Shown here: one piece after another, positions 1-10,521 of the stretch | Layout: each line of letters starts with the position of its first letter | Numbering within the stretch: position 1 is the stretch's first letter | NCBI RefSeq assembly: GCF_012489685.1 | Contig: NC_080042.1 | Coordinates: forward strand, 16,754,150-16,818,149 | Origin: Lotus japonicus | Taxonomy: Eukaryota; Streptophyta; Magnoliopsida; Fabales; Fabaceae | Length of the DNA stretch: 64,000 bases | Direction: 5' to 3' | Notes under the pieces: model-generated | What the model was told of the DNA's origin: nothing | The model's input: the letters and a program-made list of their open reading frames with translations, nothing else | Database searches by the model: none | Program-made: the position numbers and the translations under genes

Positions 1-1157
1 TACTTGCTGAAAAAGCCATAAGAGATTTGCCTAGACTGAGGATAAGTGAAGGTAAGCTGTATGGAGAATGCAAGATTGGAAAACAAACCAAGGTATCTCA
101 TACAAAACTTCAGCATCAGACCACAACAAAGGTACTGGAACTACTGCACATGGACCTCATGGGACCAATGCAGGTTGAAAGCTTGGGAGGTAAAAGATCT
201 GTGTTTGTTTGTGTTGATGATTTTTCCAGGTACACTTGGATAGAATTCTTGAGAGAAAAGTCAGAACCTTTTGATATCTTCATGAACCTGTGTCTGAGGC
301 TTCAGAATGAAAAAAGCTCTGTGATTGTAAGGATCAGAAGTGATCATGGAAGGGAGTTTGAGAATTCTAAATTCTATGAGTTTTGTGAATCAAAAGGAAT
401 CAATCATGAATTTTCAGCACCCATCACACCACAACAAAATGGAATTGTTGAGAGAAAGAATATAACTGTTCAGGAGTCAGCCAGGGTCATGTTGCATGCC
501 AAGAAGATTCCTCTTAAGTTCTGGGTTGAGGCTTTGAATACTGCGTGCTACATTCACAACAGAGTCACCATTAGAGCTGGAACTTCCTCTACTCAGTATG
601 AAATATGGAAAGGTAGGAAACCTACAGTAAAACACTTTCATATATTTGGAAGCAAATGCTATATTCTTGCTGATCGTGAACCAAGAAGAATGTTGGATCC
701 AAAGAGTGATGAAGGGATATTTCTGGGATACTCAACAAATAGCAAGGCCTACAGAGTATTCAATTCTCGCACAAAAAGCATGATGGAGTCACTAAATGTG
801 AGTGTTGATGATGAGGCTAGTGCAAGCAAGGAATCCAATCTCAGTGAAGATGAAGATTGTGCAGATGTTCCAGCAACCAACCTCGACAATGAGTCTGATA
901 CAAGCACAGATGAACATGAAGACAAGTTGCCTACACAGAATAAAGCCCCATCCATCAGGATTCAAAAGATTCATCCTCAAGAAAATATTAATGGTGAGCT
1001 TCAGGAGGGAGTAACAGCCAGATCCAGAAGCCTTATTGCTCATGGATGCTACATCTCAAAGATAGAACCTAACAATGTCAAAGAAGCTCTTACTGATGAA
1101 TACTGGATAGATGCTATGCAAGAAGAGCTTGATCAGTTCACAAGGAATGAAGTTTAG
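1..1157 (+). pseudogene. S1 pol: integrase region of a copia polyprotein
   Basis: The frame is open from the first base of the window, so the gene starts upstream. It begins in the tail of the GAG-pre-integrase/zinc region (CKIGKQ). The integrase core follows, with the first Asp in LLHMDLMGP, the second in RSDHGREFEN and the Glu in PQQNGIVERKN, so the D-D-E set is present. The copia-type GKR...VDDFSRYTW block and an acidic linker (DEDCADVPA..DKLP) lead towards the RT. Integrase inserts element cDNA into the host genome. The frame ends at TAG 1155-1157, where a Trp codon (EVWNLV in relatives) is expected. The same frame continues beyond, so this is a point mutation and not the natural end. Confidence 0.9.
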
Positions 1158-2377
1158 AATCTGGTACCAAGACCTGAGGGAGTAAACATCATTGGCACAA
1201 AGTGGATTCTCAGAAACAAGTCTGATGAAAATGGAATTGTCACCAGAAACAAAGCAAGACTGGTTGCTCAGGGGTATACCTAGATAGAGGGAATTGACTT
1301 TGATGAAACCTTTGCACCAGTAGCAAGACTGGAGTCTATAAGATTGTTGCTGGGAGTTGCATGTCTTCTGAAGTTCAGAATCTACCAGATGGATGTCAAG
1401 AGTGCATTTCTGAATGGTTACCTAAATGAAGAAGTATATGTAGAGAAACCTACAGGGTTCATAGATCCTCATCATCCAGACTATGTATACAGATTAAGGA
1501 AAGCACTGTATGCATTGAAGCAAGCTCTCAGAGCGTGGTATGAGAGGCTTACTGAATTTCTTGTTAGTAATGGTTATTGCAAGGGAGGAATTGGCAAGAC
1601 CTTATTTGTTAAGAATGACAAAGGAAAGCTCATGATAGCACAAATCTATGTGGATGACATAGTCTTTGGAGGAATGTCAAACACGATGGTGGACCATTTC
1701 GTTCAACAAATGAAATCTAAGTTTGAAATGAGCTTAGTTGGTCAGTTGAGTTATTTTCTAGGTCTACAAGTGAAGAAAATGGAGGATTCCATGTTCATCT
1801 CACAGAGCAAATATGGCAAGGGCTTTGTCAAGAAGTTTGGTTTAGAGAAGTCAGGTCACAAAAGAACTCCAACTGCAACTCATCTTAAATTAACCAAGGA
1901 TGAGCAGGGAGAAGATGTTGATCAAAGTCTCTACAGAAGCATGATAGGAAGCTTGTTGTATCTTACTGCTAGTAGACCTGATATCACTTTTGTTGTTGGT
2001 GTGTGTGTTAGATACCAAGCTGCTCCTAAAGCAAGTCATCTACTGCAAGTAAAGAGAATCATAAAGTACATCAATGCTACAAGTGATTATGGTATTCTCT
2101 ATACTCATTACAAACTCTTCTTTAGTTGGATATTGTGATGCAGATTGGGCAGGTAGTGCAAATGACAGAAAAAGCACATCAGGAGGTTGTTTCATTTTTG
2201 GAAATAATCTAATCTCATGGTTTAGTAAGAAGCAAAACTGTGTATCTTTATCAACCGCAGAAGCAGAATATATTCCTGCTGGAAGTACTTGCTCACAACT
2301 CATGTGGATAAAGCAAATGCTCAAGGAGTATGATGTTGAACAGGATGTCATGACATTGTATTGTGACAATCTTAGTG
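1158..2377 (+). pseudogene. S1 pol: reverse transcriptase and N-terminal RNase H
   Basis: This continues the integrase frame. NLVPRPEGVNIIGTKW opens the copia RT domain. A second in-frame stop (TAG 1281-1283) lies in the ARLVAQGY.. block, where Gln is usual. [13 protein letters not shown] and the catalytic YVDD box (about 1650-1665, IYVDDIVFG) are intact. A frameshift near 2100 moves the reading frame between YGILYTH and [14 protein letters not shown]. RNase H motifs ([20 protein letters not shown]) run to 2377, where A1 interrupts the domain. The remainder is at 21326-21543. At least two stops, a frameshift and an insertion make this non-functional. Confidence 0.9.
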
Positions 2378-3745
2378 TGATATGCGCATAATGGGTACAC
2401 TTTATATGTGTCTTTATAAGCTTCACTATATTCGTTTTATGCTTAATTGTTATGACTTAGCCATGTTGTTATCATTAGTGCTTATTTGGATTTTTAATAG
2501 AAATGTGCTTAATTCTACACTTTTAGTTTCTATGATTGTTTTGCTAGAACAGGTTGAATGTGGAGCTATAGTGATCTGAATGAGGCGTGTAATATGTCGT
2601 TGGAAAGATAACTTGAAGATTACAACTTTCATGTTGAGAACAGTTCGAGAAGCAGCCTTTAACGTGGTCAGAATTGCTTTGCAAAGTTGTTGTCGCTAAT
2701 GCTGCGAGTCTGGAACAATCTGCACTTAAATGATCATATCTTGAGCTACAAAACTCTGAATTAAGATCCGATTGAAGGCCCGAGAAGCTGATTTAAAGAG
2801 CTACAACTCTTATGTTTACCTTAATTGAAGATTCGGTCTTCATGTGGGTCCCGCGAACACCTAAGTCTTCAGCAGCTTACTGCTCTTGGACCCGATTTTG
2901 TGAAGATTTAGAGAAGATTTAGGAAAGATTTAGATAATAAGTATTGTTACTTGATTGACAAGTTTATTTACTAGTATAAATAGGCTAGTTAAGACTCTTG
3001 TTAGTCACCTCATCTTCCCTTTTATTTTACAATCTTTATTTTAGTTCTGGCTTGCTAAACTTTTCAGTTAGCCCTAGGGTTAGTAATTTTCATGTGTTTG
3101 CATACCTGAGGTTCAGTTCTTAATAGTAATTCTTCTTTTTATTCAAAGTTGATTTATGATCTTTTCTCATGCTTGAATATGCTTTATGTTCATCACGTCT
3201 GAATTTGAAGTCATATTTCGTCTAATTTCCTTATCTAAGCGAGTGAATCAGTTGAAGCGATTGTGAATACTGATCTTAAAAGTACGTAAATCTCTAACAC
3301 CGATTGGTTGTTAGCTTTGAGGATCCTGAATCTTTAGATTGTTCTTGTACTTTGAGGGGGTGATGTTTCTTTCTTAACTTGAACAAATCAAATTCTGGGC
3401 GATCGTCCGGTAGAGGATCTAGGATTCGATCTCACGGTTGTGAGTTGAGTTTCTACTCAGAGACTTGAATAATTAATTGAATTAATCTCTTGTAAGAGAT
3501 GAAGGTATGCTGCACTTGACTATTATAACCTGAAGGCTAACGTTTCCCTCATCTGATAATTCAACCTTATATTTTACTGCTTGATAATTAGTCAACCAAA
3601 GTCTTTTACTTGCTTTTGTCTCTAAATTCAGTTTATAATTCACTTTAGTCCTAGTAAGAATGATCCTGGTGTTACACCTTGTACTGCACTGATCAGTTTT
3701 GTTGCAGGATTACTTTGACACGCACCCGCGACAGTGCGTTCGTCA
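2378..3745 (+). repeat. A1 5' LTR
   Basis: The LTR is 1368 bp, starts TGATATGCGC and ends GCGTTCGTCA, and is matched along its length by 19950-21320. It contains a TATA box at 2975-2982. The primer site follows after three bases. Differences from the 3' LTR are scattered substitutions and very small indels, which suggests moderate age. Confidence 0.93.
2975..2982 (+). promoter_or_regulatory. TATA box of A1 5' LTR
   Basis: TATAAATA in the context CTAGTATAAATAGGCTAG is a strong plant TATA consensus. The identical motif is at 20550-20557 in the 3' LTR. Transcription would start about 30 bp downstream, giving U3 of about 0.63 kb and R-U5 of about 0.74 kb. Confidence 0.7.
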
Positions 3746-3748
3746 AAT

Positions 3749-3766
3749 TGGCGCCGTTGCCGGGGA
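3749..3766 (+). other. A1 primer binding site (tRNA-Asp)
   Basis: TGGCGCCGTTGCCGGGGA is complementary to the 3' end of plant tRNA-Asp, including CCA. It primes minus-strand cDNA synthesis. The tRNA-Asp primer is characteristic of Athila/Calypso elements. N1 (39318-39334) has the same site. Confidence 0.9.
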
Positions 3767-4225
3767 CTACGGTGATTATACACAGTTTTAAATCTATTTA
3801 CGTATCATATCTCCATCTCTTTAATCTATTTCATATCATATCATCTTCCTTATTCATATATCAATTCCATATATTATTTCCGTAGCATATCTATATCACG
3901 TCCCTTTGTTTTTTTTTTATTATTTGATTTCGTTATCTTTCTTTAATTTAGTTCATTATCTTACTTTTCTTTAAAAAAAAATCAAAAAAATATATTTGTT
4001 ATCTTTCTTTAGTTTGTAAATCTAGCGTCTTTTTATTTTTATTATTTTCGTTATCTTCTTCTTTTATTTTATTTCCGTATTACATATATTATATCTATTT
4101 ATTTAATCTTCACATATCATCTCTTTCGTTTTGTTTTTATCAGCATCCTTTTAAATTAAAAAAAATAATCGAAAAAAAAAACTCGTTGGCTTTTACATTT
4201 AATTTTATTATCTCTTTATTTTGTT
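3767..4225 (+). other. A1 untranslated leader, T-rich
   Basis: This is low-complexity T/A-rich sequence between the primer site and gag, with runs of T and several TTTATTTT blocks. I see no convincing coding sequence. Such leaders are common in Athila elements. Confidence 0.6.
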
Positions 4226-4718
4226 TTGTCATCACTCTGTGTCTCCTTTTCTTGTATAACACGGTTGAAGCAAGGTATTTTATACCCTTTTGATCCTGAA
4301 ATTGATAGAACCTTTCACCGTGTAAGAAGAAGTAACAGATTACCTACTTGTTTGAATACTTCTGACAGTTCTTCTGTTGAGATTTTTGCTTATAGGAACG
4401 AGAACACTATGGCAGAGCAAGAAAGGACACTGAAGGAGCTTTCATCTCCTGATGTTAATTACCAAGATTTGTGCCTCCAATTTCCTACTGTAGAAACTAT
4501 TGCTTTTGAACTTAAACCTGGACTAATAAATCTTTTGCCCAAGTTTCATGGTTTAGCAGGTGAGGATCCGCACAAGCACTTGCTGGAGTTCCATATCGTA
4601 TGCACGAACATGAAACCCCAAGGAGTTACAGAGGAGGCGATCAAACTCCGAGCTTTTTCTTTTTCTTTGCCGAATTCTGCTAAGGATTGGCTATACTCTC
4701 TATCACCAACATCTGTCA
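4226..4718 (+). pseudogene. A1 gag, N-terminal part (Retrotrans_gag)
   Basis: The frame carries FDPEIDRTFHRVRR, seen at the start of Athila gag proteins. It then has the capsid-type Retrotrans_gag segment: LPKFHGLAGEDPHKHLLEF, LRAFSFSLPNSAKDWLYSL. Gag builds the virus-like particle. The start is uncertain: Met codons exist at 4226 and at 4409 (MAEQERTL), and the upstream FDPEI motif favours the earlier one. The frame is cut at 4718 by LTR-a of C2. The distal gag (zinc knuckle) resumes only after 16043, and an unknown amount of central gag is missing at the right junction. Confidence 0.85.
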
Positions 4719-5415
4719 TGTAAGACCCAAGATTTTAAGCTTAGGATCAGTGGAAGAGATTTCCATTTACGATTAGGGTTGATGTATTGTGAAGGGAAAC
4801 CTGAACTAGAGTTTACCAAATGAAATAAATTTATGAAGGAGAAAGTTCAGGAAAAGTCAAAGGATTACATCATGATCGATAAAAGTTATAGTACGATCGT
4901 TATACGCTTAACCTATAGCTAATTTTCACTTTTAGGCACGACGGCAGTTAATTCCAAAAATCTTCAGAGAAATGTTAGAACTTCTCTTCTTCCATATATC
5001 ACAATCGTTTCGAGGCGAAACTCTAGGATCTACGAACGTCCGATTCCAATCATCGGAAGTTTGCCGAAACCGAATCCCTGGTATTTCAAAACCCTAGAAT
5101 TTCTCGACGATGAAGACTTTTTCTATTCAGAGCTTCAAATGAATATTCTACACGCGTACACCCATTTCTCTTGATGATTTCAATCTTTCTTCCGAAGGAA
5201 GTTTTCCATTCCGACATTCGATGCAAAAAGCAACTTATCGGGTAAAATAGTTTTACACCGACTTTGCACCGACTTTGCATTAGTTGCCAAAAATACAAGG
5301 AGACATCTTCTTAGCTTAGGAATTCCTTTGCCAAAACCTATCTTAGAATTCATGGAGAATGACGCCGGAAAAATCAGATTCGCGAAACTTTCATTTTACC
5401 GCGTTTTGCCAACCT

Positions 5416-5425
5416 CTATATATAG
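5416..5425 (+). promoter_or_regulatory. TATA box of C2 LTR-a
   Basis: CTATATATAG lies in the context CAACCTCTATATATAGCC. It is conserved in LTR-b (about 11237-11246) and in C4 (about 56647-56656). It places U3 at about 0.7 kb, so most of this LTR, including the minisatellite, would lie in the transcribed R-U5 part. Confidence 0.6.
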
Positions 5426-6975
5426 CCAAGAAAGGAAGAAAATACAAATTTTCCACCATTTTCCCCACCCAAACCCGCGGCCAAGAAGGAGAAGAAGGAG
5501 GAAGATATTTTGTTCAATCCTTGCTTGATCGTCGATCAATCAGTTGCTGCTTCAAGGCTTCGAGGTATAGTCGCTAATCCTTACCTCTGATCGCTTTTTC
5601 CATAGCTTTTCTGTAGAGTTTTCTGAGCGGATAGTTTATGGGTTTTTGCAAAACTATCCTGAATCTTTCATTTCTGATTCTAAACCTCTTCTATATGTGC
5701 CCAAGATCACTTCTGCCGGATTAGATTTTCCGTTATGTCGCCGGAATTCCGCTAGAATCAATTTTAGCCTTAAATACCCATTTTTGGAGTTTTTGAGGTA
5801 AAGCTTCAACCTTTAGGCTGAAAACTATCGCCTTAGCTTAGTGTTAGTAGGATTAGTTGTCATAAACGTCGTTAGTAACATCCCTGCAAAATTTGGTTTT
5901 TGGGATTTCAGTTTTGAAATTTCTAAGTTAAAAATCATGACCAAAATACCCCTGCGACAGTTTTTGATCCGATAATTTTTCCGAGTTCAGAATACCCTTA
6001 GTTACGGCTTATGAAAGCATAGGAACCAAGTTTGATCGAAGAAAAATCGAGCCCCACAATTACCAAAAGTGGCCGAGCCCTATAGGGGAGGAGGAGGAAA
6101 ATTTCTTTTTCCGAAAACTTGTCTTTCGCGCTAGATTATCGTACCTTAGAGTATAGATTACTTCGAGTAACCTTAGTAAGTATCGATAACTTAGTTTTCG
6201 ATAGATTCTGATAGTATTTATGTGGTTTTGCTCTAAAGGTGATTTTGAGGAATTCCCAGAGGAGCTAGCCTTTGATTGTGAACAAGTGTTAGGAGATCGT
6301 CCTGGAGAATCTACAGGTGAGGGCTTCTCACTGAATCTCTAGTTAATGCTTAGGGTCGATGTTTCGACATTGTTTACTGTTTATGCACTGGAATTGTGTG
6401 TGATTGGAAAATGTTTTCTGAGGCTTCGGCTGACAATGTAGATGATTCATCTACTGAATGTTTTTGAGATTGTCTTACATGCTATGTGCTATGTGGGTAA
6501 TCTAGGATGTGTGGTGCATGCTTTATATGCTAAGTGCTAAGTGTTTATGATGCAATTTATTGATATATGACATGTTGTTGATTGTGATGATTTAAATATG
6601 CTCTGTACTGGAATCTGAGATTCTGAATGGTGAGAATAGCGGGCAGGTCATGCCGATTTTATTTTGAGAGTTTTGAGAAAGTTTGATAGGACGAACGAGG
6701 TTCGGGCCTTAATTTTGTTTAGTGGATCGAGACATCCTCTGGAAGCGACTTGGGATTGGGAGATCCTGCAAATGTATAAGACTTGCGATAAGACAAAATG
6801 GAATCTATTTTATAAAGAAAATTCATAAGACCTTAAATAACCTCAAAATCTTTAAGTAATGATAACAACCTCGAAGGAAGGCATTGGAAGTCAAATCATA
6901 GTTTTGGAAAACGAGAAGTGTCGTCGGATCCCAGCATTGAGAAAGTTGAGGGGCTTCGAGTATGTAGATGTTGTG

Positions 6976-7042
6976 GTGCTGTTGGAGCAGCGTTTGTTGT
7001 TGTGCTGTTGGAGCAGCTATTGTGGTTGTGCTGTTGGAGCAG
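6976..7042 (+). repeat. Triple GTGCTGTTGGAGCAGC repeat in LTR-a
   Basis: Three tandem copies of GTGCTGTTGGAGCAGC are separated by short spacers. Each copy can fold as a small stem (GCTG...CAGC). The same block is in LTR-b (about 12799-12865). C4 has two or three decayed copies near 58216-58256. Confidence 0.75.
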
Positions 7043-7075
7043 CTATGTTGTTGGGTGTATCTTCGACTTTGCGGC

Positions 7076-7930
7076 GCGAATCCGTATGTCCAAACCCGAC
7101 GGGTTGGGCCGATTCGGCAATAATTGTTGACACGCGTGAATCCGTATGTTCAATCCGAGGGATTGGATCGATTCAGCGATAACCTTTCGACTCGCGCAGA
7201 TCCGTATGTTCAATCCGATGGATTGGATCGATTCGGCGATAGTCATTGGACACGCGCAATGTCCGTATGTTCGACTCTTTTGAGTGAACCGACTTGGCGT
7301 TGTCATTTGTTGCGTGTGCGAGTCCGTATGTTCATCCCGATGGGTTGGATCGACTCGACATACCTAATTGTGGGAGTCGCGTGAATCCGTATGTTCAATC
7401 CGGGGGATTGGATCGATTCAGCGATAACCTTTCGACTCGCGCAGATCCGTATGTTCAATCCGATGGATTGGATCGATTCGGCGATAGTCATTGGACACGC
7501 GCAATGTCCGTATGTTCGACTCTTTTGAGTGAAGCGACTTGGCGTTGTCATTTGTTGCGTGTGCTTGTCCGTATGTTCATCCCGATGGGTTGGATCGACT
7601 CGACATGCCTAATTGTGGGAGTCGCGTGAATCCGTATGTTCAATCCGGGGGATTGGATGGATTCAGCGATAACCTTTCGACTCGCGCGGATCCGTATGTT
7701 CAATCCGATGGATTGGATCGATTCGGCGATAGTCATTGGACACGCGCAATGTCCGTATGTTCGACTCTTTTGAGTGAACCGACTTGGCGTTGTCATTTGT
7801 TGCGTGTGTGAGTCCGTATGTTCAACCCAGGGGGTTGGATCGACTCGACATGCCTAATTGTGGGAGTTGCGTGTGCTAGTCCGTATGTTCAACCCAAGGG
7901 GTTGGATCGACTTGACATGCCTAATTGTTG
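7076..7930 (+). repeat. LTR-a minisatellite: 245-bp higher-order units of about 60-bp subrepeats
   Basis: The basic motif is TCCGTATGTTC followed by a short palindromic-like core and TTGGATCGA(C/T)TC, repeated about every 60 bp. Four subrepeats form a 245-bp higher-order unit. Unit starts at 7138, 7383 and 7628 are exactly 245 bp apart. The last subrepeats diverge towards 7930. Frames that run through the array in both directions are by-products of the repeat. Confidence 0.92.
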
Positions 7931-9086
7931 GGCTATCCTGGGGATAAGTCCGGGAAACCGGTAGTTTCCGAGTATGTGATACTCTTTGCTTGTTGAGCAG
8001 TGGTGACCATCGGATTGAGATGAGTCGGATGATCCGGAGATCATCATGAGTTACTATGTTGATGTGAAGAAGTGTCTTTTGTCGCAGAATCGACTTTACC
8101 TTAGGGTAAGCTTTTAGAGACTTTAATTTACCTAGAACACGTGGCGACGTGTCGAGTGAGAGTCGGAGACGTTGTTTGACTAATCATCCTGCATTCATGC
8201 ATACTGATTTAGTTGTCGAGTGTGATTGTTATTTGTTAATCCTATTTGGAACATGTTAATTGTTATTATTGCTGTTAAGTTCATTATGGAAAATGCAACC
8301 CTAGGATGTTATCCCTAGCTATAAGCCTAAGTGGCTATTCTCTTATCTATATCTATTGGTGCTATTATTTATGTAACTCTTTGGAGTTGACCCTCGCGTC
8401 TTCTGTGTCTGCTTTGGCGGACAAACGCCCCTTGCCAGATGTCTTTGGCGGACTGGTTCACGACGGTTCACCCTTCGGGGGAAACTAGAGTTGGGATGCT
8501 GGAACAGGAGCGCATCGCGATAGCGAGCGGAGGACGGATGGTGTACATAGACTAGGTCGTTCTGGATTTCGAATTCGGACGACGATCATGCCAGCATGTA
8601 GGATTGAGTATTAGTGTGAGCTCCTCGAGATGGGATTAGTGTAGGAGTAGAGTCTTAGCTCTGAACATTATTTGTTTCATTCGGGACAGGGTAGTTTCCC
8701 ACCTATAGCTTTTTGTGTGGTTTCTTTACGGGAATCACAGAGAGTTGGTTGGACTTAGGAGGTCTTGTTTCAGGCCGATGGGCCAGCTTATTCTCAGTTT
8801 TGAGGGATAGTGTTGCGGACACTTACCTTTAGATTTGGTTTGTACATTTTGCCTTCGGGCGCTACACTTTTCTTTCCGTCACTGGAGGTTACTCGTGACG
8901 AGGTTGTTACTTACAGCGGGGGCTGTTTATATATTGTATATTAACTCTATTACTTTTCGCATTCGGGTTTTATTCAACTCAGTCTTGTCTTAGTTATTAT
9001 CGAAAAAAAAAATATTTCACGTTTTTCCGCATTAAGTTTACTTTTGGTTACTAAAGTGACGCCACCGAAATCGGGGTGTTACATTG

Positions 9087-9099
9087 TGGTATCAGAGCT
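9087..9099 (+). other. C2 primer binding site a (tRNA-iMet)
   Basis: TGGTATCAGAGCT matches the common plant initiator tRNA-Met primer site. It follows LTR-a after TTG and is repeated after LTR-b at 14665-14677. Confidence 0.9.
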
Positions 9100-10289
9100 T
9101 GTCGAGTCTTTCGGGAGTCTTTGGGGAATAGGTCTTCTGTGCTAGGTTGTGTGACTCTGCAAAGAGTAAAAATTGATTGTCTGCCAAGCGATTTTTCGCT
9201 TAGAATTGATTGAAGTTATTGCTTAATCATATTGTATAGTTATGGAAAAGCTATCTTATGATTAGTACTAACTGTTGGTTTAACTAAACCGAACGATGAT
9301 AACCTACTAACCATTCTTCCTCATTTCAGTATAATATAATCCATTACTCTTGTAGCGTGTGCAAGCACACCTATCTTACTTATACTGTCTAAGCTTTGAC
9401 CTTATAGTTATTACGCCTATTAACACCTTATTTGACCGTAGCTCGTATTTTAGCTATAGAAATTACACGAGGTTTAGAATAAAACGGTAAACCTAGAAAG
9501 TATTTTTGCACCAATGCGTTTAAAAGGAAGCTAGAAGCTGAAGAAGAATCTCATAGAGATTTCTTATGGATAGTATACGTATGATGTCGATGACGTGTAG
9601 TTCCGTAGCGGAATCGTTGAGGATGTGAGGTCAGGATATTTGTGACTATTGGATGATAGGAACTCATTGACTGTTCCAGTGGTTTTTTCTAAATTTCACC
9701 TTCGATGTATTAGGCTTGATCAACTTAATATTGAGGGGGTGATATTCGGAATCAGAGCTGGCTATGGACTTTGATAGAAGGATTGTTAAGATTAACTTGA
9801 TTGAATCGAGGATTAGTCGAGCTGGGAGGAAAAAGTTCGCATTAAGTATAAGTTCTCTTGCATAGGAGATATAGTTTGAAGAAATGGATATTCATTTAGG
9901 AAGCATTGAAGAATTAACGGACATTAGAGGTCCAAACTTGGTGAGGGTTCAGGTTTTAAGTCTATGAACTGTTGTCTTAAATTTCTAGGACTCGAAGTTG
10001 GTTAGAATTTGATAGAGAGATTAAGAAGTTGATTGACGAGATGGTGATCAAGTTACAGAAAAGGGAGGTGTTAGTATTAAGATGAACACTTGAGGTTGTC
10101 ATATTTGGACAAGTTGCTTAAAGTCTAAGAGTGAATGAAACTTGTTATGGATTTTGGTGATACGAGCTAGAGATTAGCGAGTGAATTTTGCTAAGTGGAA
10201 TGAGAATCTTAGGGTAAAGATTGACTTCAGAAGCTGGAGATCATATTCGAGTAAAAGTTTTAGTGGTGTTATCATTGATGATTGTAGTT
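9100..10289 (+). other. C2 internal region a, non-coding
   Basis: This has no long open frame. The first 150 bases match the leader of C1 (GTCGAGTCTTTCGGGAGTC.., TGTCTGCCAAGCGATTTTTCGC). The remainder is probably decayed element sequence in which I recognise no gag, RT or integrase motif. Confidence 0.7.
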
Positions 10290-10485
10290 AAACCTCGGCA
10301 AGTTGAAAGATGATATGTCTGTTGAGACGTCGTTGGTCAACATTGGGACTAGAAGAGTGAAACAATCGAAGGGAAAGCAGAGTGTTTTAGTGAAAATTAT
10401 TTGGAATAAAGACACGGACGGTGTTATGTGAGAGTTAGAGGAAAAGATCAAGGAATAATATCCAGAACTATTACTGACCCTTAAG
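10290..10485 (+). pseudogene. C2 remnant of pol C-terminus (chromodomain tail)
   Basis: Conceptual translation aligns with the end of the C1 polyprotein. IIWNKDTDG and the following E-rich helix correspond to VIWNKDTGD..WELKEKVKE in C1, with in-frame stops (TGA, TAA) inside. Just after it, TTTCGAGGACGAAACTTTC and GGAGGGTAGTAA match the C1 polypurine-tract region. This ties C2 to the chromodomain-bearing Ty3/gypsy lineage. A second copy begins in internal region b and is cut at 16042. Confidence 0.75.
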
Positions 10486-10521
10486 TTTCGAGGACGAAAC
10501 TTTCTTTTTGGAGGGTAGTAA

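Larger units (their letters stand above)
4719..9083 (+). repeat. C2 LTR-a, giant chromovirus LTR
   Basis: The LTR is 4365 bp, begins TGTAAGACCC and ends GGGTGTTACA, with the primer site three bases on. It matches LTR-b (10522-14661) throughout. The length difference is explained by one extra 245-bp minisatellite unit here and a 20-bp deletion near 4913. Its ends also match C4 and, more distantly, the LTRs of C1 and C3. Confidence 0.92.

Noticed and set aside
5328..5577. Short frames over the LTR-a TATA region, also at 11150-11413 and 56560-56808
   Set aside because: They span the TATA box and differ by frameshifts between copies; promoter sequence, not coding.
7043..7811. Overlapping open frames on both strands, also at 12866-13542
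   Set aside because: They are produced by the 60-bp/245-bp minisatellite; the same peptide recurs with the repeat and reads open in both directions.
7076..7930. CRISPR-like spaced repeats
   Set aside because: The spacing sequence is itself repeated, and the setting is a plant LTR; it is a minisatellite.
8306..8488. 60-codon frame, also at 13884-14066 and 58852-59115
   Set aside because: The frame is lost in C1 by a 1-base change, and it overlaps the edge of the eroded LTR-internal frame in another phase.
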